From assembly GCA_023394965.1 (NCBI GenBank), contig JAEWZX010000037.1:1-64000 (forward strand): DNA of 64,000 nucleotides, in the 5' to 3' direction. The notes below the pieces were generated by a model. The model had not been told where the DNA came from and searched no databases. It worked only from the letters and a program-made list of their open reading frames with translations. Origin of the DNA: Pseudomonadota bacterium (GTDB taxonomy: Bacteria; Pseudomonadota; Alphaproteobacteria; Sphingomonadales; Sphingomonadaceae). The translations under genes and the position numbers were made by a program. Below, in pieces: positions 63,055-64,000 of this stretch (positions within the stretch are counted from its first letter, which is position 1; each line of letters begins with the position of its first letter).

Positions 63055-63079
63055 GGAACCCCCTTTGAGACGGCGCGTA
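63055..63079 (+). promoter_or_regulatory. Possible EcfG promoter of a small RNA
   Basis: GGAAC (63055-63059), 16 bases, CGTA (63076-63079): one mismatch to the motif upstream of nepR and phyR, with the same spacing. Transcription would begin near 63085. Confidence 0.5.
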
Positions 63080-63084
63080 TCCTC

Positions 63085-63173
63085 TATGTCACCGCCGAGA
63101 CCCCCCCTCCCGTCCAAGCGGCCGGTGATACGATCCCGAAAGGCCCCCGTTGATGTCAACGGGGGCCTTTTTT
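63085..63173 (+). ncRNA. Candidate stress-induced small RNA
   Basis: About 89 nt between the EcfG-like promoter and the terminator. TCACCGCC (63091-63098) can pair with GGCCGGTGA (63120-63128) with one bulge. This leaves the very C-rich segment ACCCCCCCTCCC (63102-63113) in the hairpin loop. Exposed C-rich or CCUCC loops in alphaproteobacterial small RNAs target Shine-Dalgarno sequences. The 5' end is estimated from the promoter and no reading frame is apparent. It is inferred, not established. Confidence 0.5.
63139..63173 (+). terminator. Terminator of the candidate small RNA
   Basis: AAAGGCCCCCGTTGA (63139-63153) / TCAACGGGGGCCTTT (63156-63170), a 15-bp perfect arm pair with a minimal TG loop (so the closing pairs open), followed by more T. 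It is 120 bases beyond the Crp/Fnr stop, so it could also end that transcript. Confidence 0.88.
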
Positions 63174-63352
63174 ATTATCCTGAACAAAAGTGCTTCTGTC
63201 TGCCGAGGGTTCGATGGTGCCGGGGCCATTCACTGAACTTTGCACTTGGTCGGGCCAGTTACCATAAGGCAAATGATCCACCAATAAATTCAATCGGTAC
63301 ACCGCTGTGCCAGTGGACGGGCACTGGGGCCTTGTGGCAAAGCGAAGCATCC

Positions 63353-64000
63353 ATGTGGCAGCTCTACCAATTTCCCCTGTGTCCCTTCAGCCGCAAGCTT
63401 CGTTTGCTGATGGGCGAAAAGAACGTGGCCTACGAACTCGTGCGGGAAAATCCGTGGGAAGGGCGTGACGAATTCTGGCATCTCAATCCTGCTGGACGGA
63501 CACCCGTTCTGCACGACGCAGCGCGCGGCACCGCCCTGTCGGACAGCCAGGCGATTTGCGAATATCTGGAAGAAACCGTCGACCGTAATTCCATGATCAA
63601 TGGTTCGGCTCTCCAACGCGCGGAAATCCGGCGGCTGGTCGCGCTGTTTGATGATAATTTCTATGCCGATGTGACCGAACCGGTCATGCACGAAAAAATG
63701 AAGAAGCGCATAGTATTGCGGCAGTCACCGGATGCGCAGGTGTTGCGCCAGATGGGCCGGATGCTTCATGGCCATCTCGATTATATCGACTGGCTTGTCG
63801 ATACGCGTCAGTGGCTTGCCGGGGCGCAGCTAAGCCTGGCCGATCTTGCCTGTGCAGCGCATCTGTCGGTGGTGGAATATCTCGGAGCGATCGACTGGAA
63901 GGGCCACGAACAGACGCACGGATGGTACATGGTCGTTAAAAGTCGGCCCAGCTTTCGCCCGCTGCTGAGCGAAAAGATGGAAGGCATCCCACCGCCACGG
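63353..64000 (+). CDS. GST-fold protein, possibly FzlA (3' end beyond window)
   Basis: 216 codons are present and no stop is reached, so the gene is cut by the right edge. The N-terminal thioredoxin-like domain begins MWQLYQFPLCPFSRKLRLLM with a Cys-Pro-Phe-Ser active-site-like stretch. NPAGRTPVLHD is the GSH-site loop, and LSDSQAICEYLEE the helix that follows. The C-terminal helical domain contains WLAGAQLSLADLACAAHLSV. The style resembles FzlA, an FtsZ-binding GST-fold protein of alphaproteobacteria, but an ordinary GST cannot be excluded. Confidence 0.8.
   Translation, partial: MWQLYQFPLCPFSRKLRLLMGEKNVAYELVRENPWEGRDEFWHLNPAGRTPVLHDAARGTALSDSQAICEYLEETVDRNSMINGSALQRAEIRRLVALFDDNFYADVTEPVMHEKMKKRIVLRQSPDAQVLRQMGRMLHGHLDYIDWLVDTRQWLAGAQLSLADLACAAHLSVVEYLGAIDWKGHEQTHGWYMVVKSRPSFRPLLSEKMEGIPPPR

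Larger units (their letters stand above)
63018..63352. other. Intergenic region with a probable small RNA
   Basis: It holds an EcfG-like promoter motif, a predicted hairpin RNA and a terminator (separate entries), then about 175 bases with no recognised element before the GST-fold gene. No protein gene is apparent. Confidence 0.5.

Overview
The window looks like a chromosomal segment of an alphaproteobacterium of the order Sphingomonadales, most likely family Erythrobacteraceae. The signs are high GC, the rpsT-dnaA pair, complex I accessory protein NDUFA12, the nepR-ecfG/phyR general stress response (GSR) locus with an HWE-type kinase, a bacteriophytochrome/heme oxygenase pair, glutathione-dependent formaldehyde oxidation and a long TonB-dependent receptor. 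I see about 60 protein genes, two tRNAs, no rRNA, no insertion sequence, no prophage and no CRISPR array. The species assignment is inference from gene content.

Layout. 1-2.3 kb: a sparse stretch with a short palindromic repeat and a secreted serine hydrolase. 2.3-11 kb: small-molecule and housekeeping genes (VOC protein, GST, S1/P1 nuclease, cupin, dapE, a dicarboxylate/cation symporter, a frameshifted small gene, nth, dapB, a class III-like sirtuin, a ThiF-type enzyme, DUF983). 11-20 kb: dnaA, rpsT, msrB, a class A penicillin-binding protein and the membrane quality-control set hflK-hflC-degP. 20-28 kb: mrp, an orphan molybdopterin oxidoreductase and hemH tightly linked, then a P450, an SdhAF4-like protein, rsmB and a TMEM165-type cation exporter with a structured leader. 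28-36 kb: msrA, a secreted methyltransferase-like protein, a SIMPL lipoprotein, aguB, folK, tRNA-Lys, then frmA-scoA-scoB-fghA. 36-42.8 kb: queuosine-precursor and nucleoside transporters, a 2OG oxygenase, a TonB receptor and TonB. 42.8-50.2 kb: bphO-bphP, a PHA-system protein with an XpaC/TelA pair, and a fatty acyl-AMP ligase. 50.3-57.3 kb: recX, DUF192, NDUFA12, DUF2155, aat, tRNA-Trp, a LOG-family protein, glmM-DUF1272-thiD and sodB. 57.3-64 kb: an AI-2E-family transporter, ecfG, nepR, a CHASE-HWE kinase, phyR, a Cys-containing Crp/Fnr regulator, a probable small RNA and a GST-fold gene that runs off the end.

How the genes work together. The most coherent system is the partner-switching stress response: kinase phosphorylates PhyR, PhyR-P binds NepR, EcfG is released. 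I find exact GGAAC-N16-CGTT promoter motifs upstream of both nepR-ecfG and phyR, so the core regulators appear autoregulated. One-mismatch motifs lie upstream of bphO-bphP and of an unannotated RNA at about 63085-63173. That RNA has a C-rich hairpin loop and a strong terminator. BphP also carries an HWE kinase domain, so light could feed into the same response. This GSR/light/small-RNA regulon is the best lead here. Other items worth a look are a single-base frameshift in a small gene at 7353-7608, a minus-strand-specific long hairpin before the TMEM165-family gene, a CoA-transferase inside the formaldehyde operon, and an inverted repeat before the P450.

Limits: all calls come from reading sequence and translations. 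No database search, alignment, structure prediction or expression data were available. Starts are chosen from ribosome binding sites, signal peptides and family length.
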